24,879 nucleotides of DNA from JBBQKF01 sp038326615 (GCA_038326615.1 JBBQKF010000044.1:1-24879); one strand, 5' to 3'; shown: positions 15,998 to 23,879, counted from the stretch's first letter. A program made the numbers and translations. The notes: generated by a model not told the origin, from the sequence alone.

Positions 15998-16793
15998 AAG
16001 AGCCACCGTCCTCTCCAAGATATGCTTTGATTACTTTAGGATCTTTGCTGATTTCTGCGGGTGTTCCTTCAGCAAGAGTGACTCCATAATCAAGAACTGT
16101 TATTCTTTCACAAATTCCCATAACAAGGCTCATATCGTGTTCGATTAACAATATTGTCAGATTAAATTTTTCTCTTACAAAACGAATAAGCTGCATCAAA
16201 TCCTTTGTTTCCTGTGGATTCATTCCAGCAGCGGGTTCGTCAAGAAGCAAAAGTCTTGGATTGGTTGCAAGAGCTCTCGTAATTTCAAGTTTTCTTTGTT
16301 CACCATAAGGAAGATTCTTTGCAAGTTCATTTTGCTTTGAATCCAATTTAAATATTTCAAGTAATTCCTGCGCCTTTTTAGTCATTCTTTCTTCTTCGCG
16401 ATAAAAGGCAGGAGTGCGCAGAACTGCCTGCACTGAATTATACCCGGCACCTGTATGCAGTGCAATCCTCACGTTGTCAATAACAGTCAAATCCTTGAAT
16501 AACCGTATGTTTTGAAATGTACGTGCTATTCCTTCACGAGTTGTCTGGTAGGGTTTGTGTTTATTGATATTGATAAGTTTATTTTTGTGTGCATTAAAGA
16601 ATATTTCCCCTGAAGTAGGATTATAAATTCCAGACAACATATTAAACACAGTCGTTTTACCTGCGCCGTTAGGTCCAATTAAGCCTGCAAGTTCACCTTC
16701 ACTGATATGAAAGTTAAAATTCGAAACAGCTTTAAGTCCGCCAAATTCGATTGAAAGATTTTTAGTTTCTAAAACAATCATTTTTATCTTCAT
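15990..16793 (-). CDS. livG: branched-chain amino acid ABC transporter ATPase LivG
   Basis: Second ATPase of the Liv importer. Walker A is GPNGAGKTT (40-48), the signature is PYGEQ (162-166) and Walker B is LLLLDEP (181-187). The LivG-typical TFQNIRLF segment is near 92-99. The 267-residue length is usual. The ATG at 16793 has no close ribosome binding site: a strong AAAGGAGG lies about 35 nt upstream and is followed by short open frames that stop at or just before this ATG. A second in-frame ATG at 16781 is possible. The 134-bp gap to livM contains hairpins. Confidence 0.93.
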   Translation of the reverse strand: MKIKMIVLETKNLSIEFGGLKAVSNFNFHISEGELAGLIGPNGAGKTTVFNMLSGIYNPTSGEIFFNAHKNKLININKHKPYQTTREGIARTFQNIRLFKDLTVIDNVRIALHTGAGYNSVQAVLRTPAFYREEERMTKKAQELLEIFKLDSKQNELAKNLPYGEQRKLEITRALATNPRLLLLDEPAAGMNPQETKDLMQLIRFVREKFNLTILLIEHDMSLVMGICERITVLDYGVTLAEGTPAEISKDPKVIKAYLGEDGGSFA

Positions 16794-16869
16794 GATTTAT
16801 TCATCACAAATTGCAATGGACAAATCATCCTCCTTTTTATAAAAATTTCGTTACCGCCAAATACGGTAG

Positions 16870-16929
16870 GTACGGCAATGGTATTGCCATACGATCAATT
16901 TTTACTTAAATCTGAATAAATTCAGATTT
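16870..16929 (-). other. hairpins in the livM-livG spacer
   Basis: Two stems are visible on the minus strand. AAATCTGAAT/ATTCAGATTT (16908-16929) is a near-perfect palindrome overlapping the livM stop codon. GTATGGCAAT/ATTGCCGTAC (16870-16892) has a 3-nt loop and one G-T pair. Neither has a long T run. They may limit readthrough or protect mRNA ends and so set the ratio of membrane to ATPase subunits. Confidence 0.5.
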
Positions 16930-17956
16930 AACCTCTCTTTCGCTTCTCAAAGGTATTCTTGATTTTAAGAAAATACTTCTGTCGTGAATCTTTATTTAAA
17001 ATTCCTATAATAGAAAATTCTTTGTTTCCCATTAATCCTTTAGGCCAGAAAAGCATTACTGCTATCAATGAAAGTCCAAATACTACAAGTCTGAAATCTT
17101 TGAAAACTCGCAGCCATTCTTGTATGTATGTAAAACCAATAGCAGCAAGGATTGTACCAGTGATACTTCCTAATCCACCAAGAACGATTATAATAACAAT
17201 ATTAACTGAAGCTAAGAAGCCAAACATCGAAGGGTTTAGATAACCAAAAAATGCTGCATATAACCCACCACCTATTCCAGCAATAAAGGACGATATGACG
17301 AATGCAAATATCTTTTGGTATGCGGTATTTACTCCCATAGAATTAGCTGCAATTTCATCTTCTCTGACTGAAATTATTGCTCGTCCAGGTGAGGACTTTA
17401 TCAAATTGCTCATTATTGCAACAACAACTATCGCAAATCCAAAAATCCAAGTAAAACTTATAAGTGCATCTGCTACATAATCTCCTGTATTAGAGAAAGA
17501 AGGAATGCCGTCGAGCCCTGAAGCACCCCCAGTTAGTTTCTCAAGATTAACTATTGTAATACGTATTATTTCGCCAAATCCCAATGTTGCAATTGCCAAA
17601 TAATCTCCCCTGAGCCTTAAAGTCGGAAAGCCGATAATAAGACCGAATATCGAGGTAACAAGCCCTCCCATGATTATTGCAATAAGTAGAGGTAAATGAA
17701 ACTGCATAACACCAATAGCAGTGCTATAAGCGCCGACACACATGAACCCTGCGTGTCCCAGTGCCAGTTGCCCAGTAAACCCCGTTACAAGGTTCAGACT
17801 TAATGCAACAATAAGATAAATCCCTGATAATGCAAGCAAACGAGCGTTATATTCATCAATTACTCCAACAAGTTGCAAAATGAACAAAACAGCAAATGTC
17901 AAAGCACCTACCACAAAAAGTGAGATTGTATTTTTTATTCCTTTAAATTTAAACAT
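16928..17956 (-). CDS. livM: branched-chain amino acid ABC transporter permease LivM
   Basis: Membrane permease of the Liv importer, 342 residues from the ATG at 17956, with eight to ten hydrophobic segments. It has the family motifs LSLNLVTGFTGQLALGHAGF (about 53-72), LRLRGDYLAIATLGFGEI and the ATPase-coupling GGLGSITGTILAA. I chose 17956 because GGAGG lies 6 nt upstream; the longer frame begins at a TTG without a site. The C-terminus is basic (ending KRKRG). It lies 58 bp after livH. Confidence 0.94.
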   Translation of the reverse strand: MFKFKGIKNTISLFVVGALTFAVLFILQLVGVIDEYNARLLALSGIYLIVALSLNLVTGFTGQLALGHAGFMCVGAYSTAIGVMQFHLPLLIAIIMGGLVTSIFGLIIGFPTLRLRGDYLAIATLGFGEIIRITIVNLEKLTGGASGLDGIPSFSNTGDYVADALISFTWIFGFAIVVVAIMSNLIKSSPGRAIISVREDEIAANSMGVNTAYQKIFAFVISSFIAGIGGGLYAAFFGYLNPSMFGFLASVNIVIIIVLGGLGSITGTILAAIGFTYIQEWLRVFKDFRLVVFGLSLIAVMLFWPKGLMGNKEFSIIGILNKDSRQKYFLKIKNTFEKRKRG

Positions 17957-18014
17957 CCAAGACCTCCATATCACTACATCCAATTAAGAAACATCAAGTA
18001 GTGCGAATTTGTAG

Positions 18015-18902
18015 CTATACCTTTTCGTTTGTCTTTTTTCCAAGTATACCGGCAGGCCTTATTATAAGAATTATAATGAGTATGCCGAATGCAACTGCAT
18101 CACCAAGCTTTGATGATACAAATCCTTTAGTAAGAGTCTCTGCAATTCCCATGATATATCCTCCGAGCATAGCACCAGGAATACTGCCAATCCCGCCAAG
18201 GACAGCTGCAACAAATGCTTTAAGACCAGGCATAATTCCCATGTAAGGTTCAACTTGTGGATATGAAAGTGCAAAAAGAACACCTGCTGCACCACCAATT
18301 GATGCGCCTATTGCAAATGTTATAGATATTATTCTATTTATATTTATTCCCATTAAAAGAGCTGCATCACGATCATATGATGTTGCTCTCATTGCTTTCC
18401 CTGTTTTAGTGTAGTTTACTACAATATTTAAAATAAACATGATTAGTATCGAGACAAAAACAACGATAATCTGAACTCTGCTAATATTAGCACCAAAAAG
18501 TTTAAAATTCTTATTAGGTAATGTAGGGAACTGTTTTGGGTTAGGTCCGATGAAAGGAAGGACCCTAGCAAGATTTTGTAGGAAAATAGAAACACCGATA
18601 GCGGTTATGAGAATGTTTATTTTTGGGGCATTTCTTAAAGGCTTATAGCATGCTTTCTCAATCGTCATTCCAAGAATTGCACAAACTATCATAGATGCAG
18701 TCATCGCAACTACAAGTGAAATATAACTTGGACCCATTGCCCTCATTACGAAAAATCCGGTAAAAGCACCTATCATCATAACTTCCCCGTGAGCGAAATT
18801 AATAAGTTTTACAATACCGTATACCATTGTATATCCCAATGCTATAAGTGCGTAAACGCTCCCAAGAGAAATCCCGTTTACCATCTGTTGTAAAAATTCC
18901 AT
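18015..18902 (-). CDS. livH: branched-chain amino acid ABC transporter permease LivH
   Basis: Second membrane permease of the Liv importer. The 295 residues form about eight hydrophobic segments. Family motifs are GISLGSVYALIALGYTMVYG near the N-terminus, LINFAHGEVMMIGAF, and the coupling segment GGIGSIPGAMLGGYIMG (about 240-256). GGGAGG lies 7 nt before the ATG. Unlike most liv loci, it is separated from livK by 588 bp that hold strong hairpins and a decayed transposase gene. Confidence 0.95.
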   Translation of the reverse strand: MEFLQQMVNGISLGSVYALIALGYTMVYGIVKLINFAHGEVMMIGAFTGFFVMRAMGPSYISLVVAMTASMIVCAILGMTIEKACYKPLRNAPKINILITAIGVSIFLQNLARVLPFIGPNPKQFPTLPNKNFKLFGANISRVQIIVVFVSILIMFILNIVVNYTKTGKAMRATSYDRDAALLMGININRIISITFAIGASIGGAAGVLFALSYPQVEPYMGIMPGLKAFVAAVLGGIGSIPGAMLGGYIMGIAETLTKGFVSSKLGDAVAFGILIIILIIRPAGILGKKTNEKV

Positions 18903-18990
18903 AATTTGCCTCCCGTATTTTTATCTTCTTTAAAACTGACTTGTTAGCATATTCTAGGCCTTTATGAGTTAAATTTAGTATAAGTTAGTT

Positions 18991-19041
18991 TTTGGCTTCT
19001 TTCAGCCAAATGATGGGAGAGAAAATCCCTCTCCCATCATT
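18991..19041 (-). other. tandem hairpins between livK and livH
   Basis: A perfect 13-bp stem pairs 19009-19021 (AATGATGGGAGAG) with 19029-19041 around a 7-nt loop. Directly next to it, TTTGGCT (18991-18997) pairs with AGCCAAA (19004-19010). There is no T run after the long stem on either strand, so it looks less like a terminator and more like an mRNA-stabilising or processing structure. Such hairpins after a binding-protein gene help to keep it expressed above its permeases. Confidence 0.6.
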
Positions 19042-19130
19042 GTAGCGTTCCATAAATTTAATTAATTCATAAACTAACCTAATACTGTTGTGGATAAATT
19101 TTTATTTTTATATGCAACATAATTTCACTG

Positions 19131-19178
19131 GTGACCTACTCTCACCACCTGTAGAGGTGGGAGCTTCTTGGGAAGTAC
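19131..19178 (-). repeat. 48-bp IS605-type right end, copy 1
   Basis: Identical to 24606-24653. On the minus strand it contains the stem CTC-CCACCT-CTAC-AGGTGG-T-GAG (nine pairs, one bulge) and the near-palindrome CTTCCCAAGAAG. It lies 84 bp after the stop of the tnpB relic in the same orientation, which is the normal place for the right end of an IS200/IS605-family element, where a subterminal hairpin is recognised by the transposase. Confidence 0.8.
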
Positions 19179-19262
19179 AAACTAATGTTCACATTATTAC
19201 CAAGCGATTCCCGTCAGCCCGACGGTTCTTTATATTTTCATAGTATACAACAAGATTGAGTA
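19131..19262 (-). ncRNA. candidate omega RNA (reRNA) scaffold relic of TnpB
   Basis: In IS605-type elements the guide RNA scaffold spans the tnpB 3' end and the right end, with the guide supplied by flanking DNA. Here the corresponding stretch has a CCGTC-gggct-GACGG stem (19211-19225) and the 48-bp end with its strong stem. The structure looks largely intact although tnpB is decayed. Expression and function are unproven. The guide would be read from the minus strand below 19131. Confidence 0.4.
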
Positions 19263-19451
19263 TCAGGCTATCCCTAAAATTCTCAAACCCTTATCTCTTA
19301 GATTCATTGCAGCCTTTATATCCCTGTCGAGCACTTCGCCGCAGATGGGACATTCCCGGATGCGGTCTGCAAGGGTTAGATCCCCTGACTTTAATAAACC
19401 CCAATTCGTCTCCCGCCTATTCTTCTCGCATTCGTGAGTAAGGTTGAATAG
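19263..19451 (-). pseudogene. decayed C-terminus of TnpB (IS200/IS605 OrfB)
   Basis: The minus-strand frame ends in GDLTLADRIRECPICG, then EVLDRDIKAAMNLRDKGLR and ILGIA before TGA at 19263-19265. CPICG is the second half of the TnpB zinc ribbon and DRDIKAAMN carries the third RuvC aspartate. The first zinc pair appears lost: the expected NCG reads NWG (TGG at 19401-19403). Upstream of about 19451 no TnpB homology is seen, so at least 300 residues are missing. The fragment sits in the liv locus, in livK orientation, 40 bp after the livK stop. Confidence 0.85.
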
Positions 19452-19490
19452 AGGAGGGAGAATTCTTGCTACATGAGGTTAAAAACATTA

Positions 19491-20627
19491 TTATGGGTTA
19501 ACTGTCGTCTCGTAAACTTCTTTCAAAGCTCCACCTTCAAATACAACCTTTACCATAACAACTGATTTGATCGGGTTACGTTTAGCATCAAATTTAACTC
19601 TACCTGTTACATACTTCTTATCAGACTGTGCCATAGCATTCTTAATTTTTTCTGAATCTGTTGATCCAGCACGGGCAATTGCATCAGCAAGGAGATATGT
19701 AGCATCATATGCAAGAGCGGCAAGTGCATTTGGTTCAACTCCGTATGCTGCTTTATAATTAGCAACAAATGCTTTTACTTCTGGATCGTCTGCACCACTG
19801 GTATAGTGATTGCTATAATATGAGCCGTTAACTTCTTCGCCAGCATTCTTTGCAATCGCTTCCCATCCATCTCCACCGAGCATAGTTGCTTTGATTCCTT
19901 GATTTCTTGTTTGTTTTGCGATAAGAGATACTGTGCTGTAATAGTCAGGAATGAAAAGAACATCAGGATTTCCGCCCTCGATTTTTGTTAGCTGTGCAGC
20001 AAAGTCTTTATCACCTTTTGCATAGGATTCTTCAGCAGTAATAGTGCCGCCAAGTTCCTTGAATGTTTTAACAAAGTTATCTTTAAGACCTTTTGAATAG
20101 TCATTTGTGTTATCGAATATAACTGCAGCTGTTTTTGCTTTAAGATTATCAATAGCAAATTTTGCATTAACAGTTCCCTGGAAAGGGTCGATAAAACATG
20201 CTCTGAATACATAATCGCCTGCATCTGTAACAGTTGCATTAGTCGATGATGGTGTAATCATAACAATTTTTCTCTTTTGAGCTTCTTTTGACAAAGGGAT
20301 TGAGCAGTTACTTGTAAGAGCGCCTACAATTCCAACAACTTTATCTTTTGTGACGAGTTTTGTGAAAGCGTTAAGTGTCTTTTCTGGATTTGCTTCGTCA
20401 TCTTCGATTACAGATTCAAGTTGTTTCCCAAGAACTCCACCTTTTGCATTTATTTCTTTAATTGCAAGATTGATAGCATCTCTTGACTGTGTTCCGTAAG
20501 CTGAAACTTCTCCGCTTATTGGCTGAATTCCACCGATTTTGATAGTGTTGCCGGCTCCATTGCATCCTGGTAACAGGCTTGTGAGCATTGTTGTAGCAAT
20601 AAGAATAGCTAGTAATTTTTTAACCAT
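19491..20627 (-). CDS. livK: branched-chain amino acid ABC transporter substrate-binding lipoprotein
   Basis: Extracytoplasmic receptor of the Liv importer (periplasmic-binding fold type I, Leu/Ile/Val-binding family). From the ATG at 20627 it has 378 residues: a lipoprotein signal peptide with KK, a hydrophobic core and lipobox LLPGC (Cys22), then the family start IKIGGIQPISGEVSAYGTQS and the GIVGALTSNCSIPLS and TPSSTNATVTD segments that line the ligand site. I chose 20627 because GGAGGAGG lies 6 nt upstream; the longer frame starts before that site. It is the first gene of the liv cluster. A tnpB relic and hairpins lie between it and livH. Confidence 0.95.
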   Translation of the reverse strand: MVKKLLAILIATTMLTSLLPGCNGAGNTIKIGGIQPISGEVSAYGTQSRDAINLAIKEINAKGGVLGKQLESVIEDDEANPEKTLNAFTKLVTKDKVVGIVGALTSNCSIPLSKEAQKRKIVMITPSSTNATVTDAGDYVFRACFIDPFQGTVNAKFAIDNLKAKTAAVIFDNTNDYSKGLKDNFVKTFKELGGTITAEESYAKGDKDFAAQLTKIEGGNPDVLFIPDYYSTVSLIAKQTRNQGIKATMLGGDGWEAIAKNAGEEVNGSYYSNHYTSGADDPEVKAFVANYKAAYGVEPNALAALAYDATYLLADAIARAGSTDSEKIKNAMAQSDKKYVTGRVKFDAKRNPIKSVVMVKVVFEGGALKEVYETTVNP

Positions 20628-20794
20628 AGAAACCTCCTCCATATTTTGATCCATCTTTTTATTATAAAAATAGATTCAAACATACTACAAACAGCTTTGT
20701 CTATTTCTAGTATATTATTATCTAATCTTACCCAAATTTATATTTTCTAAAAGACAAATAAAAGGAAATTAGTCACGCACCATTGAATGTGAAC

Positions 20795-20824
20795 ATTATA
20801 TTATACAAAATGCATTTTTAGCAA
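20795..20824 (-). promoter_or_regulatory. candidate liv promoter P2
   Basis: On the minus strand, TTGCTA (20824-20819), an 18-bp spacer and a perfect TATAAT (20800-20795). A second TATAAT overlaps at 20805-20800. It lies about 165 bp before the livK start. Confidence 0.5.
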
Positions 20825-20846
20825 GGTTTTTTTGAATTTTTAGCAT

Positions 20847-20875
20847 AAAATATTCCATTTTTGCAATTTTGTCAA
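20847..20875 (-). promoter_or_regulatory. candidate liv promoter P1
   Basis: On the minus strand, a perfect TTGACA (20875-20870), a 17-bp spacer and TATTTT (20852-20847). Together with P2 this gives the liv cluster a leader of about 160-215 nt. I see no T-box or known riboswitch motif in that leader. Confidence 0.5.
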
Positions 20876-20976
20876 ACTTTACTTTCATTTATTTAAGTTT
20901 GCTCTGTTAAATCTTAATAAATATGATAATTTGCATGAAACCAGTATTATATTTTTGAGCAGATTTCAAATTGTTT

Positions 20977-21204
20977 GATTTCTTAACTATTTGAAAATCT
21001 CATTTTATTAAGTATTAGATTCATTAACTCTTTGAAATATTACATTTTATTCGGATTGTTAAATTTCCTATCTTTTTGAAATTCCCATTTTATTGTTAAA
21101 TTTCTTATCTTTTTGAAATTTTCATTTTATTGTTAAATTTCCTATCTTTTTGAAATTCCCATTTTATTGTTAAATTTCCTATCTTTTTGAAATTTCCATT
21201 TTCT
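20977..21204. repeat. 37-bp tandem repeat after the Nudix gene
   Basis: Four near-identical copies start at 21057, 21094, 21131 and 21168, each beginning TGTTAAATTTC and containing TATCTTTTTGAAAT. Two more diverged copies cover about 20977-21056. There are no unique spacers, so this is a tandem array and not a CRISPR. Each unit contains AAATTTC and GAAATT in opposite senses and could fold into a weak hairpin. It lies between the Nudix stop and the liv promoters. Confidence 0.9.
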
Positions 21205-21210
21205 GCTGTT

Positions 21211-21687
21211 TCAATTTCTTTGCTCCACCTCTAATATCTTTTTCTGAGCACTTTGCAATATAGAACAGTAATTTTCATGAGCAAGCAATTCGCAGGATTT
21301 ATCAATGTTCGCCCAACAATATTCCTCTATCTCATCCTGTCTCATTATTACTTTTCCATTTTGCTTTGCAAGGAATAATACAACTGTTTTTGTTCCATTG
21401 GATTTTAATCTGTATGTTATTTCCTTGCGAAAATCATTAACAAGCTCTACTTTCATGCCTATTTCTTCATAAATTTCTCTTAAAGCTGTCTCTTTCTCAG
21501 TTTCAGCAAATTCTGTGTGTCCTTTCGAAAAACTCCAGGTTCTTGAACGCCTCTGAAATAAAAGAAGAAACTCAATTGCCTTATTCTCAATCCTATAAAC
21601 TAGTACCCCACAGGATTTATGATGCACAAAATTATTGGCACTTCCAACATTCTCGGCTTTTGAATTGTTTGATTTGTCGTCCATCAT
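21211..21687 (-). CDS. Nudix hydrolase (diadenosine tetraphosphatase-like)
   Basis: The 158-residue protein has a perfect Nudix box GX5EX7REUXEEXGU at 56-78 (G56, E62, R70-E71, E74-E75, G77), which binds Mg2+ and cleaves nucleoside-diphosphate-X compounds. SFSKGHTE before the box and CGVLVYR near the N-terminus resemble Ap4A hydrolases (WxFPKGHxE), so dinucleoside polyphosphates are a reasonable guess. The substrate is not proven by sequence. The start is uncertain: no strong ribosome binding site precedes the ATG at 21687, and the first 20 residues are polar and poorly conserved in character. Confidence 0.9.
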   Translation of the reverse strand: MMDDKSNNSKAENVGSANNFVHHKSCGVLVYRIENKAIEFLLLFQRRSRTWSFSKGHTEFAETEKETALREIYEEIGMKVELVNDFRKEITYRLKSNGTKTVVLFLAKQNGKVIMRQDEIEEYCWANIDKSCELLAHENYCSILQSAQKKILEVEQRN

Positions 21688-21832
21688 TATGCAAACTCAT
21701 CTTTCCTTCTTCTTAGTATTTGGAAGCTTTTCTCAACTTACAAATTGATTTACCTCCTGAATCATATAAAAATGTAAAAATAGTATTAGTTGTATTTAAG
21801 TTTTTGTGATGATAACTTTCTTATTTTCTCGG

Positions 21833-22639
21833 TCATTTACAATCTTTTTCTGTAAGAAGAAATCTCTTCTTAAATCCCCCTGTTAAGAATCTCCAGATAA
21901 TTTTAGGTGTAGTGAGCCATGCAATTTGAGCATTATTTTTCTTATTTTCGAGCATTTTTGGTATAAAATATTCTGCAACCGTTTCTGGCCGATCCGCTAA
22001 AATATTAAAAATCTTTATAAAGCTTTTGTCTTTAAGAACAGGAGAGTCTTGTCCATCACAAGTTTTTATAATGAAATCTGTTAGCATCATCCCAGGCGAG
22101 AGTCTGCCTGCAAAAACAGGAGTTCCGTCTAATTCTTTTGCTAAGCCTTTAGTAAAGTATGTAAGAGCATGTTTGGTTGTTCCGTAAAGGATAGTTTTTG
22201 GCTGAATCATATTGTTTGACCCAAGTCCTTCCATATTCCATATTTGTCCGTCGCCTTGAGCTATCATATTCTTTGCTGCGATTTGGGATCCATAAATCAT
22301 GCCTTTAATATTTGTATTAATAATCGCGTCAACATAAGCAGTCTCTGTTTCATACAAGAGCTCATGAGGCGCATTTCGTCCTGCATTATTTATCCAGTAA
22401 TCAATTTTGCCCCATTTCTCTTTGCAAACCGCCCATAATTTCTCAATTTCTTCTCTGTTTGTAACGTTGCAAATAATATAAATTATCTTACTTTCATACT
22501 CTTCGAGCTCATGTTTTGCAAGTTCAAATGATTTTTCTGATCTGCCCGATATTGTTACATTACAGCCAGCTTTAAGAAACTCCTTAGCCATACAATACCC
22601 GATTCCCCTTGAGCTTCCTGTTATAACAATGTTTTTCAT
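21833..22639 (-). CDS. SDR oxidoreductase, NYC1/NOL-like active site
   Basis: NAD(P)-dependent Rossmann-fold enzyme, 268 residues from the ATG at 22639. It has TGSSRGIG for cofactor binding, NNAG, and YGTTK as the catalytic YxxxK. The segment before the tyrosine reads NMEGLGSNN where most SDRs have N-V-S-S, so the usual catalytic serine (13 before Tyr) is not in place; the nearest serine is 11 before Tyr. This, and LSPGMMLTDF, resemble plant chlorophyll b reductases NYC1/NOL (NMDGAGS, SPGMVLTD) as I remember them. The substrate here is unknown. The frame is open to 22687, with another good ribosome binding site for an ATG at 22675. It lies 76 bp after the other SDR gene. Confidence 0.87.
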   Translation of the reverse strand: MKNIVITGSSRGIGYCMAKEFLKAGCNVTISGRSEKSFELAKHELEEYESKIIYIICNVTNREEIEKLWAVCKEKWGKIDYWINNAGRNAPHELLYETETAYVDAIINTNIKGMIYGSQIAAKNMIAQGDGQIWNMEGLGSNNMIQPKTILYGTTKHALTYFTKGLAKELDGTPVFAGRLSPGMMLTDFIIKTCDGQDSPVLKDKSFIKIFNILADRPETVAEYFIPKMLENKKNNAQIAWLTTPKIIWRFLTGGFKKRFLLTEKDCK

Positions 22640-22715
22640 ATCAACACCTGATAAGTCAAATTTAATTTTGACCATCTGTCCTTCCATGTATTTATCAAAT
22701 TAATTTTTATGATTA

Positions 22716-23462
22716 TTATTTCTGCCTCTGAGCCATATATGTTAATTTCAGCATTAATTTCCCAGGTGCAAATTTAGAAAAAAGACGTGTCATCTTCATT
22801 GCGGCTCCAGGGATAATGACACTTTTACGTTTAAACATCATTCGAATTGCATAATCCGCAACATAAGAACTATCTAACCCTCTTACACCGGTACCAATTT
22901 TTGCTACAACATCAAACTCTGTTTTGACAGGACCTGGGCAAAGGGTTCCTACATAAACTTTACTTCCAGCTTGTTTCAACTCTTCATTTAAAGCAAGAGT
23001 TAATCTGAGCACATATGCTTTCGTCGCATAATATCCAGCAAAAAGTGGACCAGGAAAAAAAGCCGCAATAGATGCAACATTCAAAATATATCCAGAATTT
23101 TTGGCTTTAAAATCTTTATAGAAAAGTTTTGTTAATATATGAACTGACTTAATATTTAGATCAATCATATTTAACTCTGTAGCAAGATCGGTTTCATCAA
23201 AACTACCATAAACTCCGAATCCTGCATTGTTAATAACAATATCAACTCCTTTGTCCTTAACCATTTCATAAAGTGTGTAGCATGATTCCAATTCCGATAA
23301 ATCAAGTTTGATCAATGTAACATCGGTTTTTAGTTCGGACTTTAGTTGTTCAAGGCGATCCATTCTTCTGGCAACTAAAATTAGATCGTATCCTAAAATA
23401 GAAAGAATCTTTGCCATATCATGGCCAATCCCAGAACTTGCACCAGTAATCAGAGCTTTCAT
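22716..23462 (-). CDS. SDR family oxidoreductase (YqjQ/DltE-like)
   Basis: Classical short-chain dehydrogenase of 248 residues: TGASSGIG at 6-13, NNAG at 78-81, catalytic S131, Y144 and K148 (YYATK), and the PGPVKTEF segment after it. The C-terminal hydrophobic and basic part (about 215-248) resembles the YqjQ/DltE group of SDRs, many of which act on lipid-like substrates or are membrane-associated. GAGGT lies 7 nt before the ATG. It is followed by the second SDR gene, 76 bp away, so the pair may act in one pathway. Confidence 0.92.
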   Translation of the reverse strand: MKALITGASSGIGHDMAKILSILGYDLILVARRMDRLEQLKSELKTDVTLIKLDLSELESCYTLYEMVKDKGVDIVINNAGFGVYGSFDETDLATELNMIDLNIKSVHILTKLFYKDFKAKNSGYILNVASIAAFFPGPLFAGYYATKAYVLRLTLALNEELKQAGSKVYVGTLCPGPVKTEFDVVAKIGTGVRGLDSSYVADYAIRMMFKRKSVIIPGAAMKMTRLFSKFAPGKLMLKLTYMAQRQK

Positions 23463-23540
23463 TTCAATTACCTCATTTCTTCTATAAAATTAGTAAATAC
23501 CAATACTCCATTAATTGTAAAAAGAATAAACCGTGATTTC

Positions 23541-23667
23541 GACACTCGAACCAATGATTAGATAATAAGATAATAAGGTAATAAGATAATTAGATAATTA
23601 GATAATTAGATAATAAGATAATAAGATAATAAGATAATAAGATAATAAGATAATTGGTTCGGGTGTC
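23541..23667. repeat. 8-bp tandem array (GATAATAA) flanked by inverted repeats
   Basis: Eleven full 8-bp units fill 23561-23648, most GATAATAA, three GATAATTA and one GGTAATAA. The array is bounded by a 15-bp inverted repeat with one mismatch: GACACTCGAACCAAT at 23541-23555 and its complement at 23653-23667. In single-stranded form the ends could close the array into a loop. Confidence 0.92.
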
Positions 23668-23822
23668 AAAAGCATCAAAGCAGTGATAGGTGATAAATGT
23701 TGATGAAATCGCCAAATATTGGCCATTACAAGCAATCTGGCATTTGAAATCTTCTTAAGTCACCGTCGAGCAAAATCTGACTAATTACAATAAATAAAAA
23801 TCATGCTTTTGACACCCGAACC
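23656..23822. repeat. 167-bp unit with perfect 20-bp terminal inverted repeats
   Basis: The sequence at 23656-23675 (GGTTCGGGTGTCAAAAGCAT) is the exact complement of 23803-23822. The 127 bp between them carry no coding frame of note. The layout resembles a small non-autonomous element. Its left repeat is shared with the array at 23541-23667, so the same motif occurs three times in under 300 bp. Confidence 0.8.
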
Positions 23823-23879
23823 ATGATTTAACAAAACACAAAACTTCTAAATATAATTGCAATGATTTGATGCTACTTG

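Noticed and set aside
19256..19441. Plus-strand frame of 61 codons
   Set aside because: It is antisense to the readable TnpB C-terminus, which carries recognisable motifs.
20628..20846. T-box or riboswitch in the livK leader
   Set aside because: I looked for the T-box core sequence and for strong pairing and found neither; the leader is plain AT-rich sequence.
20977..21204. Possible CRISPR array
   Set aside because: The 37-bp units are directly adjacent with no unique spacers, and no cas genes are present.
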